A stretch of 64,000 bases of DNA from Limanda limanda (GCF_963576545.1 NC_083636.1:10258104-10322103); one strand, 5' to 3'. Positions 42,141-55,610 are shown, numbered from the stretch's first letter. Translations and numbers: made by a program. The notes: a model not told the origin generated them from the sequence alone.

Positions 42141-42178
42141 ATGCTCACTGAGCCTGAGCTACCTCAGGAGTGTAACAG
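42141..42178 (+). CDS. sox5: sox5 first coding exon (long-isoform N-terminus)
   Basis: This exon encodes MLTEPELPQECN and the first two bases (AG) of an arginine codon, followed by a GT donor at 42179-42180 (gtacgtg). It matches the start of vertebrate long SOX5, recalled as MLTDPDLPQEFER. Exon 2 supplies the G that completes the arginine and continues with [11 protein letters not shown], exactly as in the family. SOX5 is a nuclear SoxD-class HMG-box factor that lacks a transactivation domain, dimerises through a coiled coil, and works with SOX9 and other partners in cartilage, neural crest and neurons. I chose the ATG at 42141 because it matches the family start and has A at -3. An in-frame ATG at 42102 would add 13 residues (MLLLSRETDPYSS) in a weaker context (T at -3). 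An in-frame TGA at 42081-42083 closes the frame upstream. Confidence 0.93.
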
Positions 42179-42190
42179 GTACGTGACGCT

Positions 42191-42191
42191 T

Positions 42192-42253
<62 letters not shown>
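42191..42253. repeat. (TC)n then (CA)n in sox5 intron 1
   Basis: Begins only 13 bp after the first coding exon's donor site. Confidence 0.96.
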
Positions 42254-42255
<2 letters not shown>

Positions 42256-43691
42256 CTGCACTCACTCACATGCACGCAGAGATGACAGACATAGAGGACA
42301 GGACAGATGTAGGAGAGAGACATGTGTGTTTAAGAGGAGTCTGTAAATGTGTGTGTGTGTTGAGCATGTGAATTGTCTCACTGAGTTGGCTGAGTTTGGA
42401 TTGTGTGTGTGTGTGTGTTGTTAAGAGTTGATGATTGACTCTATGCTTTGGGAGAGATACCATATGCAAAGCAGCAATTATGTGTATGTTAGTGTGTGTG
42501 AGTTCATACATGCGTTTGTCCCAGCAGTGACATGAATCACTCCCCTCATCCCCCCCTCCGTCCCTCCTGACTTCAACTTGTTCATTCGACTCAAAACCTC
42601 CACAGACAAATTGTGTTGAAAAGAAAAAAGAAACACACACTCTCTCTCTCTCTCTCACGCACACACACACACACACACACACACAGAGAAAGAGAGGTGT
42701 GTGTGTGTGTGAGTCAGTGTGTGTGCGATCCTCATCATCTCATCTCCACTGCTCACCACAACTTTCTTTACTTCTGCTTTACCCCGTCAAGCTATTTTTA
42801 AAGCCTCTCTCTGTATCAGCTCAACATCTCAACGAGCTGTCAACAAGTCCAAAATACGCAGGGAATTTTATTTTTATTTTTAAACACTGACAAAACAGAC
42901 AAAATATGATATTTAAATGTTTACACCTTCCCCCTCCTGCTCAGCTGCTTTTAAAATTGATTTATTTTTGCGTTTTCTTTAATCCAAAGTAAACACATGC
43001 AAGCCCTCATTAATCCTATTGTGCTATCTGCATGTTGTTGTTTTTTTATTATTCTTGCCTTATGCTAATAGTAATCTCACTGTTGCTCTGATGTTTGTGC
43101 GTCATTTATAGGTGTGAGCCCTCTAACCTTGTCCCTTTTCTGACACTGTCAACACAAGGGGTTTTGCCTTTGAAATAATGGCTGTTTGATGCTAATGCTG
43201 CGAAAGACAGATTATGTTATAATACCCATCGTTTTAATACTAACACACACACACTCACATGGATGTAAGCGCTGACACACACACACTTACTCTCCTCCGT
43301 CGCCTGCTTGACTTTTATTGTATTAAAGTAGAGCTCTGTTTTGCCCCACGATGAAACTAATCTGTCTCTTTTCCCTGAGATAAACTGGGGTCGGTGGGGT
43401 GGGATTGGGAGGATTTCAGGGCCCCCCCGTTGAATTAAGAACACATTTAGATGTGGCAAAAATGTGTTTTTAATAAAGCGTTCAATCTGGCAAAGTGGTT
43501 AAAGAGAGGGGGGGGAGAAAAAAAAAATAAGATAACAACAGCTAGGAGGAATTAAAAATTTAAAGGATTACACAGAAAAGCAGAATGTATGGAGATAAAT
43601 GCAAGGATTACAATGACTTAGGAGGAGAGCGCTTAAAAGTCTTGCTTTCCAGTAATGCACTCCATCACTGTGGCTCTGGCCGTGTGTGTGG

Positions 43692-43744
<53 letters not shown>

Positions 43745-43947
43745 TGTGTTCATATTTGGATGGATGTATGTGTGCGAGTGAGCAAGCAAGAGGAGGGTAT
43801 CTTCCAATGCGTGCATCGCCAGTGTGTGTATGCTTCAGCCTCAGTGGTCGCGATGCTCTCCGTTCCTGCGTCTCTGTAAGTGCCCGCTTGCTTCCTTCCC
43901 CCGTGCTTCTTATTCTCATCATACTTCCTCTTCTTTAACTTTTCTAC

Positions 43948-43949
<2 letters not shown>

Positions 43950-43978
<29 letters not shown>

Positions 43979-44007
43979 CTTCTTCTTCTTCTTCTTCTTC
44001 TTCTTCT
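43950..44007. repeat. (TTC)n trinucleotide microsatellite
   Basis: About 19 perfect TTC units (GAA on the other strand), a polypurine tract in sox5 intron 1. It is the only long trinucleotide repeat seen. Confidence 0.97.
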
Positions 44008-46400
44008 CTTTTTCCTGAATCATCCAATTGTTCAAATTCACTTGGACCCATGGAGGCTTGATGGAAAATAGCAGATGAGGAAAAGTTTGTAACAGTTTTG
44101 GGTGACAGGTTGTATTTAATTTCTTCCAGATTTGTTTTTGTAGAAGCGAGAAGTCATCGTTGGCATTTTAAATTTGTTTGTGGCATGTGAGTGATCTGCT
44201 CGGAAGCCTTAAACATGCATTTCTAATCTCCATTTATTTATGGCAGCAAAAGTCATGCGATCTAAAATTTGTGTCAACTTGTTAAGCTGTTAAAGACGTT
44301 ATTCTTCAGTTCTCTATAATGAATTCTCTTATTTTCCGTTTTATTTTTTTTATACTAATTATTCATTTGATAATAAGAGCTTTTTTATTTAGTTTTCTTG
44401 GCGCTCGGCTTTGTACACAAATTTCCAGCTGAAGCTGAAAATACTGGGAAGCAGGCTGCCTTCGCTAAACACGGCCTCATCTGTTCAGAACAGCAATGAG
44501 CCCGTGGAGAGAAGCGGAGGGATACAAAAGCAACCGGGACGCGGATGAAAACGACGGGGAGAGAAAAAAGAGACATTTGGAGGAGGCTGCTGTGGCAGGG
44601 GAAGGGGGGGGGGGGGGGTGAAGAGATGAAGGGGAAAAGAAATGATGTGGTCAAACTGACACATTCCTTGCCGATGGAGAGGAAGAGAAGAAGGGGTGGA
44701 AGGAGGATCAGCGGAGTTTTTACAGAAAAGTGAGAGTGGTGGAGGTGAAGAAAGCGGGGGGGGGTGAGGGTGAGGAAGAGGTCTGTGTCGAAGTGGTGTT
44801 AAGGCAGTGGTGGATTTTCACACCCCTCCATTTGTCTTCTCCGTTTATTAGTGTGTGTGTGAGTAAGTTTTGGGAGGGGGGGGGGGGCGGTAGTCCACAG
44901 TAGATGTGTCAACACTTTGACCAGTTGAAGCCGGACGCAGCCTGATCCAATCTGACATGACGTGCGTCGCACTCAGCAACAAGGACGGCATCAACAGCCC
45001 CAAGGATTTAATATTTTCTGAATTTCATTGAGACAAACAATATTTTTTATTTGTTCAAACACTTTATCTCAAGTGGTAAAACTACATTCAGTCTCGTTCT
45101 ATACTTGTTTACCGCTTTAAGGTACTTGATATATACTTGAGTATTATTTTCTGCTCATATTTCAGATACTTGTTGCAAAGATTACATTGTATTTATAGTT
45201 GTTTTTTCAAATTAACGTTTTATATCAGAATAATTATGAAAAAATAATGCTCTGTTTAAGATTAAACCACCTGATATTTAAAGTGGTTAGAAAGACATTG
45301 ACCCTGTGCAACAGAAAAAAGCAGCCTGATAATTATTATTACATCACTTCTACTTCAAATGTATTTTCCGGAGGACACTTAAAAAATTAATTTTAGAATA
45401 CAGAATTATACTTATCGCGTTCTGCCCCTCAGTTTATTTGTATTTATTTAATAATCATGGGCTTTTATTTTGTAAGGCGAGTTCTCGCGGTGTGGTGATT
45501 AAAAACTTGTTTCCGATTTAAGTGAGCAGTGCGGCTTCCAGTGTAAGTGTCGCTGTACTTCATTTAAAAGGGTGAGATTAAAGTGGTGTGTGTGTGTGTG
45601 TGTGTGTGTTTGAGGAAAGAGAGTGTGTGTGTGTGTGTTTGAGGAAAGAGAGTGTGTGTGTGTGTGTGTGTGTGTCTGTAAAGGAGAGAGAGAGAGTAAT
45701 TGAGTAGAGTGTCCGTGCTCCGCAAACTAATGCCGCATTCTGCCCCTCTCTTCCCCTGTGGCCCTATACCGGCCTCTCTCTCTCTCTCTCTATTTCTCTA
45801 TCTCTTGCTCACTCTCTCCCGCGGCCCCCACCACCACCACCACCTCGGACTGGAGGCCATTGTCTGGGCCATATTGTCTGTCCCCAGAGAGCCTTGATAA
45901 CCGTGTCTCCATCCACGGAGCGAGAGGGGGGCCAAGAAAGAAAGAAAGAAAGAAAGAACGACAGACAGAAAAATACCAGAGGAGAATGCTAAAGCCCCCC
46001 ACCTCCTCCTCCTCCCTACTTCCTCCCTCTCTCTCTCAGCACACTCTCACCCCCTCACCCCTTTCCCCCCGGCCCTCTCCCCCCCGACCACGACCTCCCA
46101 CTCCGGTGCGGTCTGCTGACCCGTTTTCGAAAGCCAATAGAGGAAAGGGAAGAGGAACTTAAAAGTTTAATTTGTTGGTGTTTTGTGATGATGGAGGGGA
46201 GGAAAAGGAGGATGAGGTGGTGTGGGGTATAGGAGAGAAAGTGACAGGGAAAGGGTGAAAGTGCGTGCGTGTAAAACAGAGAGCAAGAGAGAGAGATGTC
46301 CCTCCAGGCTAACTAGAATCTGGTCCTATGACATGAGGTCACAGGGGAGGGGTCAAAGGTCAGATGAAGGAATTGCATTGTCAACAGAGCAGGAGTGAAT

Positions 46401-46552
<152 letters not shown>

Positions 46553-46708
46553 GCGCGTACTTATCCAGGATTTCACACTTCACATCCCTTGTTCTCTCTC
46601 TCTCTTCTCCTCTTCTTCATCCATGTCTACAATTATGCATCAATCTAGGCACCATGTCTTACACTAATCTGTCTATGTTGCTCTCCGTCTTTTTCTCTCA
46701 CTCACTCA

Positions 46709-46753
<45 letters not shown>

Positions 46754-47982
46754 ACACTCACACTCACCCTGTTTACCATCCTTCCAATCCACAATAGGGG
46801 ACAGTATTAAGAGCGCTCGGAGCTCCCTCCGTGTGCGCCACAATGAAACCTCTGTCTTTCCAGGTAGTGAGAGGGTGAGAGAGAGGGGGGGGGGGGGCGG
46901 CACGATAGAGAGAAGAAGGCTGGGCGGCGGGGGGGGTTGGTCAAAGGAAAAAGGAGGGGAGCATTTGGGCTGAGGTGGGAAGAGTTTTCAAAAGTGTGGG
47001 ACGAAAGAAAGAGGCCAGCTGGGAGTGTGTGTGTGTTTGTGTGTGTGTGTGTGTTTTTGTGTGCTGTCATTTACGTGAGAGAATTAGCTTGTATCTGTGT
47101 GTGTGCGTGTCTGGGTGTGTGTATGCTTGTGTGTGTGTGTATTTGTGCTTGTGTGTGTGCCTGGTTTACAGGGGCAGGCCAAGTCGCTGACAGTGAGACA
47201 AATGTTGTGACTCCTTTATGGATTGCTTAACAAATGCGGCACAAACAGCAGCCCGGCACAACAATGGAAAAAAACACTGTTCCCTCGCTCAATAAACATT
47301 ATGCAGCGTCTTCCCCCCCCCTCGCAAAAACACCAGGGGAGCGGGGCCGCCGTCCACCGGATGCACTTTTCCTCTCTCCGTCTGGTCCTTCTCCTCCTCC
47401 CCCCAAAAATCTCTCTTTCTGCGTCTTTTCATCCATTTCCTATAGAAACACTCAAGATTTTCCCACAGACTGTCTTTGCTCAGATAGATGCGGTAGATAC
47501 TGATAGATACTTTTTCTCCACTTCCCACTGTCCTTTATCTGGACTTCATCCTTCCTTCTGCGCAGAACTGCCATCGGCGATCACATCATCCGGTGACTCA
47601 GTGTAAAGACATAAATAAGGTTTTAAAGACGGGAGGAAAAGATGAAAACATGACAAGAAAAAAGTCTGTAGCTTTTGGGTGGACAGGGGGACGAGAGTGG
47701 ATGACGGACAAACAGAAAAAGAGAGAGAGAGAGAGAGAGAAAGAGAGGTAGTTCCAGAGGCCACATGAGTTGGCCCACGTCTTCTGCTCCCAACCCCCCT
47801 TTTCGCCTCTCTCCATGCACATACACACACACAGAACACATGACTGTCTCTCCAGCGAGTGTGTGTGTGATTAACAGCGGTGACATTAGGTTGTGTGTTA
47901 TTGCCTTTTGTGGTTAAAGCTGGACAGGAAACACAGTTTGGGCCGTCGGCCGGCGATTTAGGGCACCTCACAGAGGATGCTT

Positions 47983-47990
47983 TGTGTGTG

Positions 47991-48054
<64 letters not shown>
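47983..48054. repeat. (TG)n microsatellite
   Basis: One TTTG interruption near 48005. It lies in intron 1. Confidence 0.96.
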
Positions 48055-48055
<1 letters not shown>

Positions 48056-49689
48056 CGCTCAGTGTATGTCTACGCTTGTGTGTGAGGGTGTGTCTGTGTG
48101 TGTATATGACTGTGAGCATATACAGGCAGGAGCTGTGTTCATATTTTCTCCCTGTTTCACACTGTTTACTCGAAAAGAACATTTTTTTACTTTACGATGT
48201 CATGGCGCATTTACACTTCACGTCGAAACATACTTGGAAAAATGTTGTTAAATTGATCCTTCTTCTATGGACATTTGTTTCTCTTTTTTTGATACTTTCT
48301 CTCCATATTAACCTGTTTTTTAAAGGATTTAAAATTTGAACTTTAATTCTTAGAAGTTGTTGACGTCCTCTCAAAGATTTGAAAAAGCAATTTATGAAGA
48401 TCATCCAAGCTGCTCTGACTCAACAGAGCCACACTAAGGAAAAGGGGGGATCTCATTGACTCACTACTCCAGGTCCTCCATCTCTCATTCTTTTATCCCT
48501 CCATCTCTGTCTTTCTTCTCTGTTGCTGCCCTACTCTTCCCACTGTTTGAAAAGGACAGCCTATAAATAGATATTAGGCAATATCCTTAAGAGTCTGCAC
48601 AGAGAAGAAGGGAGAGAAGGGAGGGAGGGGAGGGATGGAGCGACATTCTTACAAACAGCTGATTGTGTAAAGTGGGAACAGTAAGTAAGACAACACCGCC
48701 AGGGAAAGAGAGAGAGAGAGAGAGAGAAAGAGAGGGAGGCACGGAGACAGAGAGCAGGAGGACGTACGATGTTAAAATAAGTTCAAGAGTATGTGACTGA
48801 GAGATAGAGACGGAGAGAGAGAAGGATGAATTATTTTTGAAAGCTGAGAACAACAAATGCAGCGAGACGGGGGGGGGGGGGTGAAGAAAAGAAAGGTGAT
48901 GGCACTAAAGCGAGTGATACTGTGACACGTGTGGGAAACATTTGTTTAAATTCCCGCCTGAGGTGTGATACAGATGTAAATGTTGCGGTCGGCACCTCCG
49001 AGGCGGACCCGCCACCGGCGCCTTATCTAAAAGGAGCATTCCGCTCAACTATTTTGATATGCCCTTCCATTCCCTCAAGAGAACAATTTCAAAGATAACT
49101 CGCATTTCCAAGCAAATAGACTTGAGTGACAGGCAGGCACCACTTTGACTCCTGATAGCACTTTGGAATTAGCCCCTGTGCTTATTTTCACTGTAGAAGA
49201 TACATTTGACTGACTGTGCAGTGCACGTATACATTTGTGTAACTGTACAAATAATGGGTTGCAATTTATAGAGAGACTGAGCACATGCATACACACACAC
49301 ACGCACACGCAGAAGCACACACACTTTAGTATGGAATTCTCCAGAGGAGGCTCCCACGCTCCCTGAAAGCTTGTTCTGAGTAGAGGAGTTAACAAGAGCA
49401 GTTAGCAGCATGATTGTGTTAGCAGCCAGACACACAGAGGCATGTGTGTGTGTGTAAGTATGTGATAGCCTGTGACATTTCTGCGATGGCTGCTTTGTCT
49501 CTGCCTCACTCCTCATTGAAGCTGAAACAAATCTTTGCCCCCATTTTGCTTAATTCATTTGATGTGTTTGTGTGTCTCTGCGTGTGTGTGTGTGCTTTTT
49601 GAAGTGTTTTTGCATGTGTGAGCCGCCTCCCCTTTGCGTGTTCATAAGCTGTCTGCCTGTATTTAAACGTGCTTGCGTGTGCATAAGCT

Positions 49690-49930
49690 CGCCGCTGCTG
49701 ACGTGCCAACATGAAATGGGCGCGTTGATTACAGCGAGCGGCGGCCAGGAGACGGTTAACCACCATCAATGGCGATTATTTCGGCCCGTTAATGGACGTC
49801 GGTCGCTGTCCGATTAGTGACTTAGCAGCAGTGGACATATGTGATATGAGAGGGACTTAGCCGCGGAGCCGCTAATCATCAAAAAGCCAAGCGGAAATGG
49901 CGCTCTAATCTCAGCTTAGAGCTCTCTGCA
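49690..49930. promoter_or_regulatory. candidate intronic regulatory block in sox5 intron 1
   Basis: About 240 bp free of simple repeats with cgcgttgattacagcgagcg, gttaaccaccatcaatggcg, ggcccgttaatggacg, cgattagtgac and ccgctaatcatc. GC-rich and rich in ATTA/TAAT cores, it stands out from its GT-rich surroundings. Confidence 0.4.
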
Positions 49931-50973
49931 TGTGCATAGTTGTGTGTTTGCGTGCATGTTTTTCGTGCATGTGTGTGTGTGTGTGTGTGTGTGGCTACTG
50001 AAACAAAAATGAGAGGTTGAGGGAGGAGAAAAGACAAACAGATGATATCAGATGATTTCTTGGGGGGAAGTTTGCATGTTAATATGATTTGAAAATCAAA
50101 AAGTACACTGCAATATTGTTGCAAAAGTGTCATGTCACATGAATCACCATTTGCTGTTTAAAGGAAGCGGCTCATAGGACCCACGTCTGTATGCTAAGGT
50201 CTGTTTGCTTTGACATGTTCAGTTTTTTCGAAGATGTGGCGAAATTATGGTAATTTCTTCTAATTATGACCTGGACCACGCTGCCAATTTATAGACTTAA
50301 TAAAACCTCATCTCTTTTTTTTAATCCTCGCATCATCGGTCCGCGCTTTTGAAACGTCTTCCTTTCGGGGGTCTCTCTCTCTCCCGGCGTGACAGGCCCT
50401 GCCAAACTTTAAATGAAGTAGCCGGCGTAACCTGCACACCCGCCGTGCTGCAATTGTGTAGTAATTCCACTTCAAAGGGGGGGACGGGAGGGAGCAAGGG
50501 GATTTTTACAGCCGGAGAGGAGCTGTGAACGGCCGGCCCCATTCAGAGACACCCACCTCTGAGGAAGTAGTAGCAGAGTCGAGCCGGGGGGGGGGGGGGT
50601 CGGGTTGGACGGGTGTCAAGAGGATGAAGATGAGGAAGAGGGGCAGAATAAAGCAAGAAGAATGATGAAATGAATTGTTTGCCTGCAGGTTATTTTCTTT
50701 ACAAGAGCTCTCTGGAGGTTTTGGGTATAGCGGTGTTGTTTCCTGTGTTAATATTTAACTCTTAATTGTCCACGGGCCGTCCGTCCACGCAGCGATGAGG
50801 CTACTGTGGCTGAAGGATGGACAATAAAGCTGCAATAACACAGCGAATAATCCTCCCCTGCTTTCCAAGAGCCGAGCCAAAGTGCAACTCTAGGGAGGAG
50901 AGAGGAATCGAAGCTGACCCTGGGGTCTGTGTGGGGGGGGGACTGTGGTAGAGGTGTTCACACGTTGGGTACA

Positions 50974-51004
<31 letters not shown>

Positions 51005-52369
51005 CTGAAACAAAAGGCCTCAGTGTGAGACAGTGAAAGGAGGTAAAGTAAACAGGCAGTGATGACAACAGACCTGCAGTGTTTAGGGCCTCTGTTCAAC
51101 GTGTGTGTGTGTGTGTGTGTGTGTCTCTGAGCCCTGTAGTTTGTACAGCTGGACCTGCCTTTTGCATATGTTCATGAGTGAAACAATCGTTTAAAGGTTT
51201 GTGCACGCACACATACAGAGAGCTTCCTCCTCAGCTGCTCTGACGTCAGAAAAGTTACCTGAGGTTATTTTCAGTTTTGATATCAGTTGGATTTAATGGC
51301 AGCAATTTTGTGATGTTATCTCTAACTTCTTATTGTCATTAAAACAAATGCAGAATCTTTACTGGTCATTTATGGCCTCAGTTTTTGCTGAGCGTGCCCA
51401 CGCAGGTAGAGCGACTAGAGATACAGATAAAGAAATCAGCTGCAGATACACATTCCACTCAGTTGACTCCTATGGTGTGTGTGTGTTCAGCATTAAAACA
51501 GTCCCTTAAATTAAAAGATTGTGGTTTTGCAGAACCCAAATTTATTGTAAAATCCGTATCTGCGTATTGTTGACTTGGTAATTTTCTTATTCAACTTCCA
51601 ATGAAGTATTACGTGAGTGCCTCACTCACAGACTAAGCACACAAAGCTCTGCAGGGCCCATTGAAACACAACAAAATTGCTTCTGTGTTCCTGAAAACTT
51701 TTGGCAGATTAAAAAGGGTTTTCGGAAATAATCACATGATAACACAAAATTTGTAAACTGGTTTGAATTATTCGATTATCTATGAGGTCTATGAATCTCC
51801 AAAACCTTCCAAAAACAATTAAAGCATATTAAATTACATCAGTATGGTGGAGAGTTTTCCAGTATTACTGCAGCAGGGGCATGATTTGATTTCGACCCCC
51901 CGTGTGATAGAGCGCCACGTTGCGTCTGCGAGCGCCGAGCTTTTCCCCGTCGCCTCCCGTGAGCAGCACTCAATATTGTTTGCCTTTCCACTGTCATAAG
52001 GTAAATAAGCACTGAATTAGTGGCAGGGCTGCTCCTCGGAACAATGCCAGATGTACAGTCCAGAGGAAATCCAATAGAGTCAAGAGGGTAATCAGTTTAC
52101 TGGAGACAAGCAAGGACGGGGTGAAGGGGGGGGGGGGGTTTAGGAGAGAGAGGCTGGAGAGGAAGACGGAGGAAATCAGAGACGGATGGCGATGGTGATG
52201 TCGGTCTCGCTGAAGGATAGAACGAGCGAATCGGAGAATCCGACGGGTTTTTAGTCAGACGCCTGTTGCTTCTCTCCTGGTTTCAGCTGCTTCCCATCAC
52301 ACTCCCACCCCTCCCGTCATGTTTTCACTGTCCCTCCATCCACGCCTGCATCATCCCTCCATCTCGACT

Positions 52370-52620
52370 CGAGCGAGAGCAGCCTATTACCCAGGGTCAT
52401 AGTCACAGTGGCTCCAAGGCCGACAAGTGCATCTGAAAGCATTCAGGCGATGCTGAGAACCACATTAAATTCTATTATGGCCGCGGCGTCGCTGCATCCC
52501 CGCTCAGCTGAAGTACAGGGAGGCAAATTTACCTCGCGAGTGACAGAGTTCACCTAATAGACGTGGCTTTATATCCTTTCCTTCTTTTCAAGGGAACAAA
52601 GCCACGGTAACAAATGCAAA
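52370..52620. promoter_or_regulatory. candidate intronic regulatory block before exon 2
   Basis: Unique sequence with cattcaggcgatgctgagaa, cacattaaattctattatgg and gagtgacagagttcacc, and no simple repeat. It lies about 600 bp upstream of exon 2. Confidence 0.3.
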
Positions 52621-53181
52621 CAGCAGGGCCCTGGCGTCGCCGGCTATTTTCCCTCCGGTTCCTCTATTGTCCCGAGGTCTTTATGAACACATATAATTGT
52701 CACTGTGCATACTGCGCTCGCTCACTGCCCATTGTCCAGACATGGTCATTTCCTCCGACAATGCCAGTGCAAGCGGGCTCCATTTGCGGTAATGACCATC
52801 GTCTTTTGGGAAAAAAGACATGAACGCTGTATGGCCTCTGTGGTGAACATACTGTGAGACCTGAGAGTGGGTCTGAAGGTCTGCCAAGGAGCCTGGTGCT
52901 CTCAAACCCTCTGAAGGGGAAAGTGGGAGATGGACAACTGGTGTGGGTTGTCATGTTGAAGGGGAGTTTGTGAATACCTGCTGGAAGGAGTTGGATCCGA
53001 CTATTCAAGATTTCCAGGAACTAGTCATATCCACCGTAACCATCACACTCTCCGCTGCCACCATCATTACACAACTCACAACCTGTTATATCAATCCTTT
53101 TGTATATTGCTCACTGTTCCTCCTGTTTTTTTTTTTTCCTTTCCTTTCTATCTCCCTTCTCCTCCTCTTTTTTTTTTCCAG

Positions 53182-53377
53182 GATGTCTTCCAAGCGACCA
53201 GCCTCTCCATATGGGGGGACAGATGGAGACATAACCATGGCAACCAGCAGACAGCGAATGGAGGATGATGAGAGCGAGGGACTGGGCGGTGTCATCCACC
53301 TCCCCCTGGTCTCCTACTGCAGCAAAGTGTCCCCTCGTTCGCCCGCCAGCCGCAGCTTGGACAGCCCCACCAACATG
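53182..53377 (+). CDS. sox5: sox5 second coding exon
   Basis: The exon lies between a polypyrimidine tract ending in ttttttttccag and a gtgagg donor at 53378. Its first base completes the arginine codon begun at 42177-42178. It then encodes 65 residues beginning [16 protein letters not shown] and ending SLDSPTNM, so it exits in phase 0. The first 40 residues align with mammalian SOX5 ([15 protein letters not shown], then an acidic EEEESDGL-like stretch and a HLPL motif). The rest is serine/proline-rich and diverged, about 12 residues shorter than the mammalian exon as I recall it. The internal ATG at 53183 is where shorter SOX5 isoforms with alternative first exons join, so it could also act as a start. 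This region is N-terminal to the dimerisation and HMG domains and is probably disordered. Confidence 0.95.
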
Positions 53378-54101
53378 GTGAGGACAGCTTCCGTTACTCC
53401 TGCTTCCCATCTGGCTTTAGTGTTCTGTGGGCCTATGGTTAGGGTTAGGGATGATGACTCAAGGTCGTGATTTGAAACAGGGGGAACATTGGTTTTATCT
53501 CACTTGGGAAACATTATCCCAGTTGAAAGCTTGCAATAAGACGTTTTATGATATTTTCTATGAAATAAACACGTGTTAAAATCCGGGACTCTCCGAGGCA
53601 TAACTCAGTCAAATCTGAACACGCGTAGATGATAGGCTACCTTTTTAAAATTCAGAGTGACTCACTTTCTGAGGTCATTATCTGATGATCACCAGTTATG
53701 TACAAACATATATCCACGTAAAAGTCGCTGGAAACAAAACTCTTCGAATAACTCCAGAACTTGCTTAAGAATCTGCCTGTTTTAGTCCACCGTGGCGATA
53801 TTTGGCTAGAAGTAAAACAAAAAGTAGGCAAAAGTCAGAGCTCAAGGTGTCGCCAAAGGATAACTCCATGGCAACGTTATGCCTCTGTAGTTCCAAAACT
53901 ATCAAAACTTTAAAAAAAAATATTTCATCAATGTAATGCTTTCAAATGACAAACCATTTCCCGTTTTTTTTGTTTTCCCCCATTAAAACCGCCAACTCCT
54001 GCTGGTTGACTCCGCCCCCCTGGTCACCGGCTGCTTGGCCTTCACCTCGCCTGTTTCTCCGCTGGCTCTCTGCCCTTGGCATTGCTTCCCATGAGGCCGT
54101 C

Positions 54102-54132
<31 letters not shown>

Positions 54133-55539
54133 TTGAGAGGCTGGAGGTTAAAAGTGACCCCCCCGGGGCACAGACCCCAGATCAGATTATGTCCGTTGTA
54201 ATCCTGACCTCCAGCATTAAGAAGGGAAAGTCAGGGCGTTGAGGGCGAGTGTCAGTGATTAAAGCTTCGTAACCAAGCTGGAGAAGTAGGCAGCACCTGT
54301 CTGACAGTGAATTACAACTTTTGCGAGAAAAATCTTTTTCTTTTTGTGTATGTACTTTGCAAGAAATTAATGACACTGACCTTGTTTATCTGTGAAATTG
54401 CTACATAATGTAGTTTTGGCAATGAAACATGCCGGGAGTATTTAGAATTGTAGGGCTTATATTGAATTTACCGTCGTCTCTGGACAAGGAAACAGAAAAT
54501 GTTTCTGCATATTGGAAATAAAATAGTGGCATATGCATCCTGGATCTCTTTCAACATGTTGTTTACTTCCCTTATGTTGTAACCTTTACAACCTCAACAC
54601 AACAAACTGCACTTTTCTCAGCAGTGAGAAAACTGAATATATGGATGTTTATCTGTTGACTCTCCACAGAATTGAAAGGAGTCAGGTTTCTAAAGAGGCA
54701 GAAATTGACTTTTCTCTGTGAGTGAAAGGCAGTTTGTTGCTGAGAGCTGGAGGTTATTGTTTTTTTTTTTTAAATAGGGGAGCAGAGAGAAAGAAAAAAA
54801 CCGGAGGTTCAAGGCTACTGTTTGGGCGCACACGTGTTTTCTCTTTTATGTGCGCTCCACCAGCCGTCGCCTTGAGCCCGTTTGATGCACAGTTGCGTGA
54901 CTGCAAAATGTGAGCCATGGCAGTGAGTCACTTCATCTTTGGGATGAAGTGTGACAATGTTGGTGGTGCTGAATGTATGGCTCTGTTTTTCTAAGTGCTT
55001 TGTGTGTGTGTCTGTGTGTGTGTGTGTGTTTGTGTGAGTGTGTGAGTGTGTGTGTTATTCATGTAAAATAACAGTGTAGACTTCACAGTATACAGGCTTA
55101 TTGTGAACTTCTCGGCGTGTGTGTGTGTGATATTTGCCCAGCTCTATGTGCATTTAAAGATGACTCCTGCGTGTGGCTCATTACACATTCAATACATGTG
55201 GTGTGATTTGCAATGCATGTTCATTACATACGTGTGATTACATGACTGTATGGGCGATTACGTGTTGCTGGTTAGCATTATTACCTTTTTTTTATGTTAT
55301 TTGCGAAACAAAAGGTTCCCGATCCGCAACGACAAATGTGTTTAACCTTTCGGGGCATCTGTGTAAAGAATCCTACTCCGAACTAAACTCTCTCCCGTGT
55401 GTTTCCTCGGTGTGTGTTACAGTGTCTCCTCCCCTCAGCCCTTACCTTGATACACACCTAGTCACAGTGCTGCTCTGATAACGACCGTCGACCTTTCCCC
55501 CGTCGTGATGATAAAACAATGAAACGGTGCTTAAGGGCT

Positions 55540-55610
55540 GTAATGGAAAGCTAATTCCGTAATTAGCCCGCTGATTAGCCCGCAGGCCCCTCCCCACGGT
55601 GGACTCTGTG
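55540..55610. promoter_or_regulatory. candidate intronic TAAT/ATTAGC cluster
   Basis: aagctaattccgtaattagc is followed by ccgctgattagcccgcag, three ATTA cores in about 30 bp, in intron 2. Confidence 0.3.

Noticed and set aside
42179..42371. Continuation of the first sox5 exon frame into Ser-Leu/His-Thr repeats
   Set aside because: It reads past the donor at 42179 into (TC)n/(CA)n.
53440..53455. GGTTAGGGTTAGGG telomere-like word
   Set aside because: Only two units. Expected by chance, not an interstitial telomere array.
53378..53470. Continuation of the sox5 exon 2 frame to a stop at 53468
   Set aside because: It passes through a good gtgagg donor, and the frame joins exactly to exon 3. The extra residues are intronic.
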